Source: an uncultured Granulosicoccaceae bacterium (GTDB lineage Bacteria; Pseudomonadota; Gammaproteobacteria; Granulosicoccales; Granulosicoccaceae). Taken from it: a stretch of DNA of 64,000 nt. Made by a program: the position numbers and the translations under genes. The notes beneath the pieces were generated by a model. That model was not told where the DNA came from. It saw nothing but the letters and a program-made list of their open reading frames with translations, and made no database searches. The stretch spans positions 43,894 through 107,893 of the forward strand of contig CALLMF010000041.1 of the NCBI GenBank assembly GCA_938006335.1. Direction: 5' to 3'. The first letter of the stretch is position 1. Each line of letters starts with the position of its first letter. Shown piece after piece: positions 19,560 through 30,173 of this stretch.

Positions 19560-20087
19560 ATGAGAAAGCTTCTCGTCCCCCTGATGATGGGCATCGGGCT
19601 CGCATCAAGCGCAGCTCAGGCAGCCGCACCCAAGCTGTACGTAGGCGCCGGGTTCGCTGACTCCACACTGGAGCGGCCAGGTGGCTCTGACATGTCCCTT
19701 GGCACGATCAGCGCCAAGTTGGGTGTTCGTATCGGACGCTTTCTGTCCGTCGAGGCAGACCTTGGACTGATGAGCGACGACTCGTCAAGCATCGCCAGCG
19801 AATCGGTGGTGTCCTATCAGGCCGTCTTCGGTCGTCTGGGCTACGCCTTTGATCGCACCTACGTTTACGCGATGGCCGGTCAGTCGCGAGTCGAGGTCGA
19901 CAACGATCTCGTCTTCAACGGCAATGGCCTCGGCAGTAACACCGAGACCGTCAACGTCTACGGCGCAGGTATCAGCCTGTTCGGAAACGAGACAACCGCC
20001 ATCAATCTCGAAGCTCGTTATTTCGAGGAAGGCACGCTCGAGTCGGTTCACATCGGCATTCGACACTTCTTCGACGGCTTTCGATAG
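19560..20087 (+). CDS. Small outer-membrane beta-barrel protein
   Basis: 175 residues with a clear signal peptide (MRKLLVPLMMGIGLASSAAQA). The mature protein consists of alternating beta-strands with turns, such as YVGAGFADSTLE, LGVRIGRFLSVEADLGL and VFGRLGYAFDRTYVYAMAG. This is the OmpA-like/porin-superfamily eight-strand pattern, without a peptidoglycan-binding domain. Start at the ATG at 19560, preceded by GGAGAAATCTTG. Only 36 bp separate it from the Ig-like lipoprotein, so the two are probably co-transcribed. No specific function can be given. Confidence 0.75.
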   Translation: MRKLLVPLMMGIGLASSAAQAAAPKLYVGAGFADSTLERPGGSDMSLGTISAKLGVRIGRFLSVEADLGLMSDDSSSIASESVVSYQAVFGRLGYAFDRTYVYAMAGQSRVEVDNDLVFNGNGLGSNTETVNVYGAGISLFGNETTAINLEARYFEEGTLESVHIGIRHFFDGFR

Positions 20088-20123
20088 GCCGCGGTCCCGC
20101 TGAAAGAGACGAAAAGGATACCG

Positions 20124-22124
20124 ATGAAGACTTTACCCAAAACCCTTGCCATCCTCGTCGCTACCAGTGTGCTGGTACTCGGTGGATGTAGCTCACGAGA
20201 TTCCGGAACTGGCGACGGCGCGACTGATGCCACCGACGGCACTGGCGTTATCTACAACCCGGATGGCTCGATCAACACCGGCGATCCGGATCTCGGGGCA
20301 GCTGTTGGTCCGGTGATCAACTTCGAGCTCTTCAGCGACGAGACAGACATCGAGACCGGCACCTCGGAGGCTGTGTCCATCACCGCCACGCTGATCGATG
20401 ACGATCGCAACCCGATGTCGGGTGTCGACGTCGAGTGGGCCGCCACTGGCGGTGTACTCCAGGACCGCACGGTACTGACTGACGCCAACGGCGTCGTTAC
20501 TGCCACGCTGCGCGTACCTCAGGATTTCAAGAATCGCGATATCGTTGTGACCATCACTGCAGGTGGCTACGAGTCTGCATTGACCGTCAGCACCTACGGC
20601 ACCACCCTTGATGTACAGGGCACCGAGAAATCGGTAGTGGTGGGTGGTTCGCTCGATGTTGATTTCACACTGACGGCCGGCGATGGCGAAGCCATTGTCA
20701 ATCGTCCGATCCTGCTGACCTCCGAGCAGGGCAATACGTTTACACCCGCTGCGCCCATCACCGATCAGAACGGCAAGGTATCGGTAAGCATCAGCACCAC
20801 CATGGGCGCAGATACCATCAGCTATTCAGCTCTTGATGATGCGACATTGAGTGGCAGCTTTCCGCTGAACGTATCGGCTGACGAACTGACGTTCGCAACC
20901 GTTGGCGACGCTACCGAGTTTGCCGTCAATACGACGCACTCCATCTCTGTGCAGTGGCTGTCGAGTGGGTCCCCGGTGGTCGGTGGTCCGCTGCGAGTAT
21001 CCACGACGGCTGGCGAAATCATGGGCGACAGCGTGTTGACCACGGATGCCGATGGTTACATCAGCATTCCGATTTCCTCGCCGAGTGCTGGCAACGCCAA
21101 GTTGACGGTGCAGGATGCTACCGACGGCGCACCGTTCAGCACCTTTGACCTGCTGTTTGTCGCCACGACACCTTCTCAGCTCGATATGGCGTCGACATCG
21201 ACCCGCGTTTATGTTGATGAAGACCGTGCCGAGTTGACTGCGCTGGTTCGTGATGTCAACGGCAACCCGGTCAAGGGCCAGGAAGTCATCTTCAGCGCGA
21301 ATGATCTTCGTGGTGGACAGCTCAGCCCGTCCGCTGCGATCACCAATGACGAAGGTGAGGCGACCACGACATTCATTGCAGGTAGCAATGCCACCGAGAT
21401 CGATGCCATCGAAGTGTTTGGCACCATCCAGGGAACCGCCATCGACGGTAGTGTCAGGCTCAGCGTTGTCGAGAGACGTCTGAACGTCACACTTGGTGCG
21501 GGTAGCAAGCTCCTGCAGGATGACCTGCTCACGCAGAACATCAAGAACATGGTGGTTCAGGTGGCCGATGGCTCCGGTACAGCCATTGCCGATGCGACCG
21601 TCTCCTTGACGATCACACCGATCAACTACAGCAAGGGCTACATGACTTTGGTAGATGACTCCGGTCAGCCCCGGCCTGAGCTCGACGGCGATAGCTGGAC
21701 ACCGAGCTACTGGACTCGCTTGGCCAACGAACCATACTCGATCACCTGTGCAGCTGAAGACATCAATCTGAACCGTACGCTCGATTCCGGTGAAGATCTC
21801 AACGGAAACGGCAGCCTCGATCCGCAGGATCCGGCGGTACTCGCACCGATCGAAGGTGACGAATACGCAACGCTGACCGGCGGCGGCACCCTGATAACCG
21901 ACGAGAACGGCATCGGCTACTTCCGCATGATCTACCCGAAGAGCAACTCCAACTGGTCGTTTGTGCGCATCACCGCTCGTGCGACGGCTCTTGGTACCGA
22001 AGCTCAGGACGATATGGAAATGAGCCTGTCTTCACTGGTCGATGACGTCAACGACCCTCAGGAAGGTCCGCCGAACTTCAACAGTCCCTACGGTGTATCG
22101 CTGAACTGTCTGTCTTCTGACTGA
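20124..22124 (+). CDS. Lipoprotein with bacterial Ig-like (Big_1/invasin-type) repeats
   Basis: 666 residues. The lipobox VLGGC places the lipidated Cys at residue 22. At least four Ig-like modules follow, each with the invasin/Big_1 pattern: a segment such as DVEWAATGGVL, then a 'tDanGvvtatl' turn (TDANGVVTATLRV, TDQNGKVSVSIS, TDADGYISIPIS, TNDEGEATTTFI). A final domain near 480-660 contains paired Cys and an Asp-rich, Ca-binding-like stretch (NLNRTLDSGEDLNGNGSLDP). The protein is likely surface- or periplasm-exposed and adhesin-like. Preceded by an AAAAGGA ribosome-binding site. Substrate or partner unknown. Confidence 0.85.
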   Translation: MKTLPKTLAILVATSVLVLGGCSSRDSGTGDGATDATDGTGVIYNPDGSINTGDPDLGAAVGPVINFELFSDETDIETGTSEAVSITATLIDDDRNPMSGVDVEWAATGGVLQDRTVLTDANGVVTATLRVPQDFKNRDIVVTITAGGYESALTVSTYGTTLDVQGTEKSVVVGGSLDVDFTLTAGDGEAIVNRPILLTSEQGNTFTPAAPITDQNGKVSVSISTTMGADTISYSALDDATLSGSFPLNVSADELTFATVGDATEFAVNTTHSISVQWLSSGSPVVGGPLRVSTTAGEIMGDSVLTTDADGYISIPISSPSAGNAKLTVQDATDGAPFSTFDLLFVATTPSQLDMASTSTRVYVDEDRAELTALVRDVNGNPVKGQEVIFSANDLRGGQLSPSAAITNDEGEATTTFIAGSNATEIDAIEVFGTIQGTAIDGSVRLSVVERRLNVTLGAGSKLLQDDLLTQNIKNMVVQVADGSGTAIADATVSLTITPINYSKGYMTLVDDSGQPRPELDGDSWTPSYWTRLANEPYSITCAAEDINLNRTLDSGEDLNGNGSLDPQDPAVLAPIEGDEYATLTGGGTLITDENGIGYFRMIYPKSNSNWSFVRITARATALGTEAQDDMEMSLSSLVDDVNDPQEGPPNFNSPYGVSLNCLSSD

Positions 22125-22147
22125 CACAGAGCTTCAGTCAGTAACGG

Positions 22148-22187
22148 CTTGATCGTTGCGTTGGTTCCGACTAACGCGGCGATCAAG
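22148..22187 (+). terminator. 15-bp stem-loop specific to the plus-strand transcript
   Basis: Arms 22148-22162 and 22173-22187 form a continuous 15-bp stem in plus-strand RNA, including two adjacent G-U pairs, around a 10-nt loop. In the opposite strand the same two positions become C-A mismatches, so the structure belongs to the plus transcript. It starts 24 bp after the lipoprotein stop and may terminate or process that mRNA. Downstream is TCCAGTTTCG, only weakly U-rich. Confidence 0.55.
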
Positions 22188-22225
22188 TCCAGTTTCGCTG
22201 CTGCGAATAAACGGATATAAACCAG

Positions 22226-23506
22226 ATGGCATTCAAGAGCGACTCCAAACCCAGTGTTTCCAACTCCGACGAGAACAGCACGCTGTTGCTTGCGGCAGCC
22301 GGCGCTGTCTCACCGGTCAACGAGCTGAATGCCATAAACCGGGCAGCGCTGTGCAAGACGGCAACCGTCGTCCACGTACAACGCAATGATGTGGTCAAGC
22401 CTGAAGGCGCGCATCGTTGGATGATGTACCTCGTTGAAGGCACCCTGTCCTTGTACTTGGGCAAGGAAGAGGTAGGAACCTTGTCTGCCCGATCCGGAGA
22501 TGCTCTGACACCGTTGTTCCACGACAAGGGCGCTTACCAGACGGCCAAGACCAATACGGTTGCAAAGATTGTGAAGTTCGGTCGAGAGCAGCTGGACATT
22601 CTGTTGCGAGAGCAGCAGAAGAATGCCATTCAGGTGGTGGATGTCGAAGTGGGTGAGCTCGAGAATCTCGTTTTCGACGACATCGTTGCTGCGATGGCGG
22701 CGAGTGATGTACGTCTGGGCATTCCTGACGCAGGGGCCAAGAAAATCCTCGCTACACTGCCTGGCGTTTCGGGTATTCCGGAACTCGCCGAGATCATCAC
22801 CTCCGACCCGGGTCTTGCAACCCTGGTCGTCAAGGCTGCCAACAAGATTGACGCCGCCAACGCAGAAGCCACCACGAGTATTCGTGGGGCCATATCCCGT
22901 TTGGGTGTCGAGGCGACTCGACGCTGCGTCGAAGAAAGTCTGATGGAGAACACACTGGTTCCCGCCAACGAGGTTATCGAAGGCCGTATGCGCCGCTTCG
23001 TCCAGCGTTCAACCTTGAGTTCTGCTCTGGTTCAGGTGCTGAGTAACGATGTACCTGACTGCAAGGCCGACGTCGCATCACTCGCCGCATTGACCGCAGA
23101 TATCGGCGAGCTCGTGGTGCTGACGTATGCCAACGGTCATGCCGACCGATTTGACACCGAGGCAGAACTGGCCAGTACGGTCGACAAGCTGCGCATCGTG
23201 ATCAGTAGCTGGGTCATGAGCACCTGGGACTTCTCGCCGCATTTTGTCAATGTCAGCACCACGGCAAGAGAGTGGTATCGCAATCACACAGGCGAGATCA
23301 CCTACGCAGACCTGGTAACGGGTGCCTTGCTGATCATCCAGTCTGAAATGCCGGACAGTGCGGACAGCTCCATTCCCAGTGCTGACAATCTGCTACTCGC
23401 CCGACGACTGCAGCAAGCGGGTATCGACCTCACATCGCCTGGCGATATCGTGAAGGCCGCAACCAGTCACATCATGTCGGTGCAGTCCCTGCTCAAGGCT
23501 GGCTGA
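22226..23506 (+). CDS. cNMP-binding/HDOD domain regulatory protein
   Basis: 426 residues, soluble. The N-terminal part (about 40-135) resembles a cyclic-nucleotide-binding (CRP-like) fold: 'GAHRWMMYLVEGTLSLYLGKEEVGTLSARSGD'-type beta-roll in several strands. The remainder (about 155-425) is an HDOD domain, with LATLPGVSGIPELAEIITSDPGLATLVVKAAN and GAISRLGVEATRRCV. HDOD proteins lack the HD-GYP catalytic residues and act in signalling scaffolds. The PxLP-like motif here reads LPGVSGIPEL. Separated from the Ig-like lipoprotein by a stem-loop. Whether it really binds a nucleotide cannot be seen. Confidence 0.8.
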   Translation: MAFKSDSKPSVSNSDENSTLLLAAAGAVSPVNELNAINRAALCKTATVVHVQRNDVVKPEGAHRWMMYLVEGTLSLYLGKEEVGTLSARSGDALTPLFHDKGAYQTAKTNTVAKIVKFGREQLDILLREQQKNAIQVVDVEVGELENLVFDDIVAAMAASDVRLGIPDAGAKKILATLPGVSGIPELAEIITSDPGLATLVVKAANKIDAANAEATTSIRGAISRLGVEATRRCVEESLMENTLVPANEVIEGRMRRFVQRSTLSSALVQVLSNDVPDCKADVASLAALTADIGELVVLTYANGHADRFDTEAELASTVDKLRIVISSWVMSTWDFSPHFVNVSTTAREWYRNHTGEITYADLVTGALLIIQSEMPDSADSSIPSADNLLLARRLQQAGIDLTSPGDIVKAATSHIMSVQSLLKAG

Positions 23507-23516
23507 TACCAGCACT

Positions 23517-24455
23517 TCAGTGACGCCGCAGTTCCCGCGGCATCGCAAAGGTCACGGTCTCTTCGATACCGCTGTATTCGACAGCGGTTTCGCCCCCGTT
23601 TGCCTTCAGGTGTTCAATCACTTCGTTCACCAGGACCTCGGGTGCAGATGCGCCCGCAGTAACGCCGACAGCCTTGCAGTCCTTCAGCCAGTCGTCCTGA
23701 ATGTCTGCTGCGCGTGCGATCAGGTGTGATCGAACACCGGCGCGTGCGCCGAGCTCTGCCAATCGGTTGGAGTTCGAACTGTTGGTGGCGCCGACCACCA
23801 GTAACAAGTCGATGTCGCCACACAGGGCCTTGACGGCATCCTGTCGATTCTGCGTGGCGTAACAGATGTCGTCACGCTTGGGCGCTGCGATAGTCGGGAA
23901 GCGCTCTCGCAGCACGGCAATGATGCTTTCGGTATCGTCCACCGATAGCGTGGTCTGGGAGACAAAGGCCAGGCGGTCGGGATCCGCTACCTCGAGCGTT
24001 GCAACGTCCTCTTCACTCTGCACGAGCAGTATGCGTCCGCCCTTGCTGGTGTCGTAGCGACCCATGGTGCCCTCTACCTCAGGGTGTCCGGCGTGGCCGA
24101 TCAGTATGACTTCGCGCCCTTCGCGAGCGTACTTGACGACTTCCATGTGCACCTTGGTGACGAGCGGGCAGGTGGCATCAAACACTTGAAGGTCACGCTC
24201 CTTGGCCGTTTCTTCGACTGCCCTGGATACGCCGTGCGCGCTGAAGATCACGGTGGCACCGTCCGGTACCTCGTCGAGCTCCTCGACAAAGATGGCGCCC
24301 TTGTCGCGCAGCCCGTCCACCACGTAACGGTTGTGAACGACTTCGTGTCGTACATGGATCGGCGCGCCATGCAGTTCGATGGCGCGCTCGACAATCTCGA
24401 TGGCGCGATCAACGCCTGCACAGAATCCGCGCGGGTTGGCTAGCAGTATCTTCAT
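23517..24455 (-). CDS. ispH: 4-hydroxy-3-methylbut-2-enyl diphosphate reductase
   Basis: 312 residues, the last enzyme of the MEP isoprenoid pathway, making IPP and DMAPP. The three cluster-binding cysteines are visible in [12 protein letters not shown] (C12), [11 protein letters not shown] and [11 protein letters not shown], with the conserved E in GTMGRYD's neighbourhood and the TNSSNSNRL substrate loop. The start codon overlaps the lspA stop by 4 bp (ATGA), giving the common ileS-lspA-ispH order. Confidence 0.97.
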   Translation of the reverse strand: MKILLANPRGFCAGVDRAIEIVERAIELHGAPIHVRHEVVHNRYVVDGLRDKGAIFVEELDEVPDGATVIFSAHGVSRAVEETAKERDLQVFDATCPLVTKVHMEVVKYAREGREVILIGHAGHPEVEGTMGRYDTSKGGRILLVQSEEDVATLEVADPDRLAFVSQTTLSVDDTESIIAVLRERFPTIAAPKRDDICYATQNRQDAVKALCGDIDLLLVVGATNSSNSNRLAELGARAGVRSHLIARAADIQDDWLKDCKAVGVTAGASAPEVLVNEVIEHLKANGGETAVEYSGIEETVTFAMPRELRRH

Positions 24456-24940
24456 GGTGAGGCCGGCTCTTTCGGCTTTTCAAAGAATGTCAGGATCAAC
24501 AGCAGCGCAGCGCCGCAGAAGATCGCGGCGTCCGCCACATTGAACGACGGAAAGTAGGCCTGACTGTTCCAGTGCACCTGGAGAAAGTCGACGACATGAC
24601 CGTAGATGACCCGATCGATGAGGTTGTTGCCGATGGCGCCGCCGAGTATCAGGGCAATAGCGATGGACAGCCACTTCTCGTCGCGTGACATGCGGGCCAG
24701 CCACACGATCAGCACGGTACTCACGACCGCGCTGATGCCGATGAAGAACCAGCGCTGCCAGCCTCCGGCATCGCTGAGAAAACTGAACGCCGCACCCGTG
24801 TTGTATGCCTTGGTCAGATTGAAGAACGGGGTATAGGCAATCTGCTCGTACAGGGCGATATGGCGATCGACCCAGACCTTGCTGATCTGGTCGAGCACCA
24901 CGACAATCGCTGCGATGCCATAACGATAGGCGAGTGGCAT
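24452..24940 (-). CDS. lspA: Lipoprotein signal peptidase
   Basis: 162 residues with four membrane helices. LspA cleaves prolipoproteins after lipidation, including presumably the lipoproteins in this window. The two catalytic aspartates lie in [15 protein letters not shown] and FNVADAAIF. Start set at the ATG at 24940 (MPLAYRYG), 10 bp after the ileS stop; the frame extends upstream only through ileS sequence. Translationally coupled to ispH. Confidence 0.95.
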   Translation of the reverse strand: MPLAYRYGIAAIVVVLDQISKVWVDRHIALYEQIAYTPFFNLTKAYNTGAAFSFLSDAGGWQRWFFIGISAVVSTVLIVWLARMSRDEKWLSIAIALILGGAIGNNLIDRVIYGHVVDFLQVHWNSQAYFPSFNVADAAIFCGAALLLILTFFEKPKEPASP

Positions 24941-24950
24941 GGTGGTGTTC

Positions 24951-27839
24951 TCAGGCGAAGCGGCGGGTTTCGCCGTCTCCGGCAACATTGACGGCACAGC
25001 GACCGCAGAGCTCGGGGTGCTCGGCGTTGGAGCCCACGTCGTCGCGCAAGTGCCAGCAGCGTGGGCATTTGGCCGCTTGCGTACGGGCGGCAGCGATGGC
25101 CACGTCGCCACCGGTCACACTCACGGTCTCCACACCTTGTGGCGCATCGGCCAGCGCGGCAACGCGTGCGTCGGACGTGATCAGTACAAAGCGCAGCTCA
25201 TCGCCGAGTGCCTGCAACACGGCACCTACCGCAGCATCGGCATGGATGGTGACCGTGGCATCGAGGCCGCCACCGATATCGCCGTTGGCACGCAAGGACT
25301 CCAGCGTGCGAGCGACGGCCTCCCGCACCGAGATGATCGTCTGCCAGGCTTCGCGCCCGTGCAGGCCAGAGCCGTCCGTGTCCAGAGCAAAGAGATCTTC
25401 TGACCAGGTTTCGGTGAACACGATTTCTGCGCGCTTCGGCTCCTTGCGGCGCAGCTCCTGCCAGATCTCATCGCTGGTGAACGAAAGCACCGGCGCGATC
25501 CAGCGCGTCATCGCATCGAGGATCAGGTACATCGCCGTTTGCGTGGAACGGCGGCCGGTGCTGCCCGCGGGCATCGTGTACTGCCGGTCCTTGATCACAT
25601 CCAGGTAAAAACTCGACATCGTCACGGCGCAGAAGTTATGCACACGCTGATAGACGGAATGGAACTGATAGCGTTCGTAGGCATCCGCTACGGCCAGTTG
25701 CGTATCGAGTGCGGCATCGACCGCCCAGCGATCCAGCGCCAGCATGTCTGCGGGGGCGACATGGTCACGCTCGTAATCGAAGTCGTCGAGCGCCGACAAC
25801 AGATAGCGTGCAGTGTTGCGAATGCGGCGATAGGAATCCGCCATGCGCGCAAGGATCTCCTTGCTCACGGTCATCTCGCCACGATAGTCCGCCGAGCACA
25901 CCCACAAACGAACGATGTCTGCCCCCAGGGTCTTGAGAAGCTCCTGAGGTGCGATGACATTGCCGAGAGACTTCGACATCTTGCGACCCTGCTGATCCAC
26001 GGTGAAGCCGTGAGTCAGCACCTGCTTGTAAGGCGCCTGGCCTTCCACCGCGACACTGGTCAATATCGAGGAGTGAAACCAGCCACGGTGCTGATCCGAA
26101 CCTTCGAGGTACATGTCTGCCGGGTAGAGGCGCTGCTGGCCATGCTCGTCATCGGCACTCTTGAGTACATGAAACCAGGACGAGCCGGAGTCGAACCACA
26201 CGTCCAGCACGTCGGTGACCTTGTTGTAGTTGGCCGCTTCGTTGCCGAGTAGCTCGGTCGGCTCCAGGTCAAACCAGGCTTGTATTCCCGCTTTCTCGAT
26301 GCGTTGTGCCGCTTGTTCGATGTGGTCCTGGGTCTTCGGGTGCAGCTCACCGGTTTCGTTGTGAACGAAGAAGGTGATCGGCACGCCCCAGTAGCGCTGG
26401 CGCGAGATGCACCAGTCCGGTCGGTTGGCAATCATGCCGTCGATGCGCGACTGACCCCATTCGGGAATCCACTTGACACCCTTGATCGCCTCTACCGTGT
26501 CACGACGCAGGTTTTGTGTGTCCATGCCGATGAACCACTGCGGTGTGGTGCGGTAGATGATCGGTGTCTTGGTGCGCCAGCAGTACGGGTAGCTGTGCTC
26601 GTAGGGTACGGCCAGCACCAGCGCACCGACCTCATCGAGAGCCTCGGCCATGCGCTTGTCGACCTTCATGACATGCTCGCCACCAAACTGTTCGACGTGC
26701 TCACGGAACAGCCCGTTGGGGTCCACGTTGTCGAGCAGGTCTTCTATACCAGCACGCCGTGCCGCGTAGAAGTCATCCACGCCGTGATCGGGGGCCGTGT
26801 GTACGACACCGGTGCCCGCCTCGAGGGTGACGTAGTCACCGGTGATCATCAGCGAGTCGCGCTCATAGAGCGGGTGCTTGAACACGAGCCCTGCGAGGTC
26901 TGCACCGCGGGCGGTACCAAGTACCTTGGTGCCGGCCGCGCCAAAGCGCTGAACGCAGTCGTCAACCAGGTCTGCAGCAAGGATCAGCAGCTCGGCAGCA
27001 CCGGCTGCGCCACGACTGTTTGCACCGTTCACTTCAACCAGTGCGTAGTCGAGTTCCGGATGTACGGTCAGCGCAAGGTTTCCGGGGATGGTCCAGGGTG
27101 TGGTGGTCCAGATGACCGCCGCGATGTCGAGATCAGTCGTGCTGGCGTCGACACCAAAGCGCTTGCAGGTGTCGGCGCGATCACGCGGGGCGAAGCGCAC
27201 GTCGATCGCGGTAGAGGTCTTGTCGTGATACTCGACCTCGGCTTCAGCCATCGCTGAGTGCGCACCCCAACTCCAGAACACCGGCTTGACGCCCTGGTAG
27301 ACGTGTCCGTTCTCGACGATCTTGCCGAGGGCACGGACGATGTTCGCCTCGTTGCGAAAATCCATGGTGAGGTAGGGATTGTCCCAATCGCCGATGACCC
27401 CGAGGCGACGAAACTCCACCCGCTGATTGTCGATCTGCTCGGTGGCGTACTCGCGACAGCGTGCGCGGAACTCCGCTTCGTCGACATCCTTGCCGGGTTT
27501 GCCGATGAGACCTTCCACCTTGTTCTCGATCGGCAGGCCATGGCAATCCCAGCCAGGGATGTAAGGCGCATCGAAGCCGGCGGCCTGCCGGCTCTTCACG
27601 ATCATGTCCTTGATGACCTTGTTGACGACATGGCCGATGTGGATGTCGCCATTGGCGTAGGGCGGGCCGTCGTGCAGGATGAAGGTCGGCCGGCCAGCGC
27701 TGGCTTCACGGATCCGGCCGAAGTAGTTTTCGGACTCCCAGCGGGCGAGCATTTCCGGCTCGCGCTTGGCAAGGTTGCCGCGCATCGGAAAGTCGGTTTT
27801 CGGCAGGTTGAGTGTGTGCTTGTAGTCGGTCACAGTCAT
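24951..27839 (-). CDS. ileS: Isoleucyl-tRNA synthetase
   Basis: 962 residues. The HIGH motif lies in [17 protein letters not shown], the KMSKS loop in [10 protein letters not shown], and the C-terminal zinc finger in [10 protein letters not shown] and CGRCAVNV. Length and zinc finger indicate the standard bacterial, mupirocin-sensitive type rather than the eukaryote-like form. I chose the ATG at 27839 ([18 protein letters not shown]), which matches family N-termini; alternatives at 27851 or 27887 are less likely. Confidence 0.96.
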   Translation of the reverse strand: MTVTDYKHTLNLPKTDFPMRGNLAKREPEMLARWESENYFGRIREASAGRPTFILHDGPPYANGDIHIGHVVNKVIKDMIVKSRQAAGFDAPYIPGWDCHGLPIENKVEGLIGKPGKDVDEAEFRARCREYATEQIDNQRVEFRRLGVIGDWDNPYLTMDFRNEANIVRALGKIVENGHVYQGVKPVFWSWGAHSAMAEAEVEYHDKTSTAIDVRFAPRDRADTCKRFGVDASTTDLDIAAVIWTTTPWTIPGNLALTVHPELDYALVEVNGANSRGAAGAAELLILAADLVDDCVQRFGAAGTKVLGTARGADLAGLVFKHPLYERDSLMITGDYVTLEAGTGVVHTAPDHGVDDFYAARRAGIEDLLDNVDPNGLFREHVEQFGGEHVMKVDKRMAEALDEVGALVLAVPYEHSYPYCWRTKTPIIYRTTPQWFIGMDTQNLRRDTVEAIKGVKWIPEWGQSRIDGMIANRPDWCISRQRYWGVPITFFVHNETGELHPKTQDHIEQAAQRIEKAGIQAWFDLEPTELLGNEAANYNKVTDVLDVWFDSGSSWFHVLKSADDEHGQQRLYPADMYLEGSDQHRGWFHSSILTSVAVEGQAPYKQVLTHGFTVDQQGRKMSKSLGNVIAPQELLKTLGADIVRLWVCSADYRGEMTVSKEILARMADSYRRIRNTARYLLSALDDFDYERDHVAPADMLALDRWAVDAALDTQLAVADAYERYQFHSVYQRVHNFCAVTMSSFYLDVIKDRQYTMPAGSTGRRSTQTAMYLILDAMTRWIAPVLSFTSDEIWQELRRKEPKRAEIVFTETWSEDLFALDTDGSGLHGREAWQTIISVREAVARTLESLRANGDIGGGLDATVTIHADAAVGAVLQALGDELRFVLITSDARVAALADAPQGVETVSVTGGDVAIAAARTQAAKCPRCWHLRDDVGSNAEHPELCGRCAVNVAGDGETRRFA

Positions 27840-27931
27840 GGCCAGGCCCATCGCGGGCATCACGTGCCACGCGGACCCGCGAGGCATGTCTCTAGTGTAT
27901 GCGATGCGGGGCCCAGGTCACTCGGGATCGG

Positions 27932-28561
27932 TCACGGCATGGGAATCGGCGTAGTTGCCTTCGGACAGTCGTAGCCACGTTGCACGGCAGGTCGTGCGGC
28001 TATCGTCGTGTACCAGCGCGCCACGTTCGCAAAGCGCGCAAGGTCTATCCCCTGCCATTCAAAGCGCGACACCCATGGCCAGATCGCGATGTCGGCGATC
28101 GAATAGTCACCCGCCAGCCACTCGTTTGCGTCGAGGCGTCGGTCCAGCACGCCGTACAAGCGAGCCACCTCCGTGCCATAGCGTGTGCGCGCGTATTCCG
28201 AGGCGTTCGGGTTGAAGTGCACGAAATGATGGGCCTGTCCTGCCATGGGGCCAAGCCCACCCATCTGCCACATCAACCATTCAAGCTGCTTCCAGCGTGT
28301 CTCGCCCGGCTCTGCCAGCAGCTGACCGGTCTTGTCAGCGAGGTACATCAGGATGGCGCCGGACTCCATCAATGAGAGATTGGTGTCGTGATCGTGGATG
28401 GCCGGGATCTTGTTGTTGGGGCTGATCGCGAGGAACTCGGGCGCGAACTGTTCGTCCTTGGTGATATCGATGGCGTGCGTGCTGTAGGGCAGGCCAAGCT
28501 CCTCGAGCGCGATCGAGACCTTGCGTCCGTTGGGTGTCGTCCAGGTGTACAGATCAATCAT
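27932..28561 (-). CDS. Nu-class glutathione S-transferase (YfcG/GstB-like)
   Basis: 209 residues. The N-terminal thioredoxin-like domain has MIDLYTWTTPNGRKVSIALEE-type sequence and EFLAISPNNKIPAIHDHD, close to E. coli YfcG, a nu-class GST with glutathione-disulfide reductase activity. The C-terminal helical domain contains GDYSIADIAIWPWV. It lies 21 bp after the acyl-CoA ligase, in the same direction, as the last of three genes placed between ribF and ileS. Confidence 0.9.
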   Translation of the reverse strand: MIDLYTWTTPNGRKVSIALEELGLPYSTHAIDITKDEQFAPEFLAISPNNKIPAIHDHDTNLSLMESGAILMYLADKTGQLLAEPGETRWKQLEWLMWQMGGLGPMAGQAHHFVHFNPNASEYARTRYGTEVARLYGVLDRRLDANEWLAGDYSIADIAIWPWVSRFEWQGIDLARFANVARWYTTIAARPAVQRGYDCPKATTPIPMP

Positions 28562-28582
28562 GGGGTTAGTGGTCTGTCCAGT

Positions 28583-30118
28583 TCAGGCGTCGCGCAGCAT
28601 GCGCCGCAGGATCTTGCCACTGGCAGATTTCGGGATGCTGTCCATGAACGCCACTTCGCCGAGGTGCTTGTAGCGACTGACGTGCTCGGCCACGAAGGCC
28701 TTGATCTCGTCTTCGGTGACGTTCTGGTCAGGCTTGCGCACCACGAAGGCCTTGGGTCGCTCGCCGGCCTCTTCATCCGGTATGCCGATTACGGCCACAT
28801 CGGCCACGGCAGGGTGACTGATGATCAGGCCCTCAAGCTCCGCTGGCGGCACCTGAAAGCCCTTGACCTTGATCAACTCCTTGAGCCGATCAACCATGTA
28901 GTAGTGGCCGTCCGCATCGGTCCTGGCGAGGTCTCCGGTGCGGAGCCAGCCATCGTCACTGAGGGTCTCGCGCGTTGCCTGCTCGTTACCGAGATAACCC
29001 TGCATGACCTGGGGCCCACGCACCAGGAGTTCACCGACCTCACCGAGAGCGATGTCCTCGCCGTTCTCGTCGATCAGTCGGCACTCGGTGTTCGGCACGG
29101 TAATACCGCTGGAGCCAGGTCGGCCATCAATGCCATGGGTGCAATGACTCACCGGGCTCATTTCTGTCATGCCATAGGCCTGGACAATGGCGCAGTCGAC
29201 GCGCTTGGCGGCCTCGTTGGTGAGTTCCGCACCCAGCGGGGCTGCGCCACTGATGACCTTGCGCAAGCTCGATAGATCGTACTCGTCGACCAATGGGTGT
29301 TTGGCAAGGCCGAGAATCATCGGAGGTACGGCGTACAACACGGTCACCGCGTGTTCGCTCATCAGGCTCAGTGCCGCTTCCATGTCGAAGCGCGGCATGG
29401 TGACCACCTTGGTGCCGCGCGCCAGGACGGCGTTCATCGTGGCCTGCATGCCGTAGATGTGAAAGTAGGGGAGGACGGCCAGACACACCTCGTCGTCGGT
29501 GCTATCAATGATCACGTTCAGCTGACAGATGTTGGACACGAGGTTGTGATGCGTGAGCATCACGCCCTTGGGCAGACCGGTGGTGCCCGAGGAGTAGGGC
29601 AGCACGACAATGTGCGTCATCGGATCAACCGGCACCTGTTCTGCTGGTTCGCCATACAGATCGTCCATGCTGCGATAGCCATCAACCGCGCCGATGGTCA
29701 CGACCTCTGCCCGGCCATCGGCCGCCTTGGTCGCGGACTCCACGAATTGCGCGTCCACGATCACGCGTGTGGCCTTGGCGTTGTCCAGTTGGTAGGCCAC
29801 TTCTTCGGCGCCGTACACCGGATTGATTGTGGTGATGGTGCCGCCGGCCCTTGCGATTGCGTGAAAGGCGATGGCGTACTCCGGTGAGTTGGCCGCCATC
29901 AATGCAACTGCGTCCCCCACTTTCAGGCCATCGGCAATCAGGCCGCCGGCCAGCCGAGCGATGGCATCGCGAAACTCAGCACGGGTATGGCTTTTGCCCG
30001 TCGCGCCATCGACCATGGCTATCGCATCAGGATCATCATCGACGCGGGCGAGCACGATGTCACCGATGCAGGCAACCGGAATGGTGACGTCGGGCAGCAG
30101 GCTTTTCATGATGTTCAT
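28583..30118 (-). CDS. 4-coumarate--CoA ligase-like acyl-CoA synthetase
   Basis: 511 residues, ANL superfamily adenylating enzyme that activates a carboxylic acid to its CoA thioester. It shows the P-loop-like motif YSSGTTGLPKGVMLTHHNL, the AMP motif QAYGMTEMSP, the hinge-proximal DGWLRTGD and the C-terminal catalytic Lys region SASGKILRR. Overall pattern is closest to 4-coumarate-CoA ligases. No phenylpropanoid genes surround it, so the acid substrate is undetermined. Start at 30118 because GAGGA lies 11 nt upstream of that ATG. Confidence 0.85.
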   Translation of the reverse strand: MNIMKSLLPDVTIPVACIGDIVLARVDDDPDAIAMVDGATGKSHTRAEFRDAIARLAGGLIADGLKVGDAVALMAANSPEYAIAFHAIARAGGTITTINPVYGAEEVAYQLDNAKATRVIVDAQFVESATKAADGRAEVVTIGAVDGYRSMDDLYGEPAEQVPVDPMTHIVVLPYSSGTTGLPKGVMLTHHNLVSNICQLNVIIDSTDDEVCLAVLPYFHIYGMQATMNAVLARGTKVVTMPRFDMEAALSLMSEHAVTVLYAVPPMILGLAKHPLVDEYDLSSLRKVISGAAPLGAELTNEAAKRVDCAIVQAYGMTEMSPVSHCTHGIDGRPGSSGITVPNTECRLIDENGEDIALGEVGELLVRGPQVMQGYLGNEQATRETLSDDGWLRTGDLARTDADGHYYMVDRLKELIKVKGFQVPPAELEGLIISHPAVADVAVIGIPDEEAGERPKAFVVRKPDQNVTEDEIKAFVAEHVSRYKHLGEVAFMDSIPKSASGKILRRMLRDA

Positions 30119-30173
30119 CGTGACTGGCGTTCCTCTTCGTGTCGTCGGACGATTATCGAGCAGCTCGATATAC

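Noticed and set aside
26280..27974. Two long plus-strand frames antisense to ileS
   Set aside because: ileS motifs are continuous on the minus strand; these are third-position GC shadows.
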